Shown here piece after piece: positions 5,601-5,702 of a stretch of 5,702 nucleotides of DNA. The notes below the pieces were generated by a model, which did no database searches, had not been told where the DNA came from, and worked only from the letters and a program-made list of their open reading frames with translations. Origin of the DNA: Oscillospiraceae bacterium (GTDB lineage: Bacteria; Bacillota; Clostridia; Oscillospirales; Acutalibacteraceae); the NCBI GenBank assembly GCA_019417045.1, contig DXWE01000095.1:1-5702 (forward strand). The letters are read 5' to 3'. The position numbers and the translations under genes were made by a program. The stretch's first letter is position 1. Every line of letters starts with the position of its first letter.

Positions 5601-5656
5601 AGCGGCAGAGGGGCGGCACGTTGGAAAACAGACGCCAAAGCGGCAGAGGGGCGGCA
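5598..5656. repeat. Two copies of a 21-nt direct repeat
   Basis: The sequence beginning CAAAGCGGCAGAGGGG occurs identically at 5598-5618 and 5636-5656, a period of 38 nt; similarity extends slightly leftward (GCGT versus ACGC). Copy 1 overlaps the predicted -35 of the ATPase promoter. No third copy is visible before the window ends. Origin unknown. Confidence 0.8.
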
Positions 5657-5702
5657 GAGCGGCGCTTGGTGCCCGGCAAACTGCGGCCACCCGGCCGGTC
5701 AT
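5657..5702. other. Right flank, no supported gene
   Basis: GC-rich end of the window. A minus-strand frame from an ATG at 5702 runs about 40 codons to a stop near 5586, but it lacks a visible ribosome binding site in the window and is Cys/Pro/Arg-rich and repetitive because it reads through the direct repeat. I see no supported gene. Confidence 0.4.

Noticed and set aside
5586..5702. Short minus-strand frame of about 40 codons at the right edge
   Set aside because: It reads through the 21-nt direct repeat, giving a repeated Cys/Pro-rich peptide; no ribosome binding site is visible and there is no similarity to a known family.

Overview
The window reads as chromosomal DNA of a GC-rich bacterium. 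Strong Shine-Dalgarno sequences (AAAGGAGG) and AT-rich sigma-70/sigma-A type promoters set in GC-rich DNA suggest a high-GC Firmicute (Clostridia/Oscillospiraceae-like). That placement is inference; no rRNA or other marker gene is present.

Layout, left to right. Positions 1-357 hold no convincing gene but contain a clear promoter (124-151) and a roughly 200-nt GC-rich 5' untranslated region. Positions 358-2451 are a tight plus-strand operon cas4-cas1-cas2, the spacer-acquisition module of a type I-C CRISPR-Cas system. Positions 2452-2637 are the leader, which starts with a 9-bp inverted repeat. Positions 2638-3472 are a CRISPR array of 13 well-kept 33-nt repeats and 12 spacers of 33-35 nt. 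A 37-nt spacer, a degenerate but still foldable repeat (3510-3541), a 34-nt spacer-sized segment and a half-lost repeat (3576-3594) follow. The last remnant runs into a perfect 36-bp palindrome plus T-run (3589-3628), the terminator of the array. Convergent to it, on the minus strand, is a P1B-type heavy-metal ATPase (5518-3635; Zn/Cd/Pb efflux type, no N-terminal metal-binding domain) with its own promoter. The right flank (5579-5702) has a duplicated 21-nt element and no supported gene.

How it works together: Cas4, Cas1 and Cas2 select, trim and integrate new spacers at the leader end (2637/2638). The array transcript runs left to right and stops at the palindrome. The effector genes of type I-C (cas3, cas5, cas8c, cas7), normally directly upstream of cas4, are absent from the 357 bp available, and a promoter occupies that place. 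The most interesting details are two spacers (4 and 8) sharing 24 nt, consistent with repeated sampling of one target locus; a mosaic of repeat variants that simple leader-end copying does not explain; and decayed terminal repeats, one of which keeps its hairpin through compensatory and wobble changes. No wholly new system was recognised; this is a recognisable type I-C adaptation locus with unusual details.
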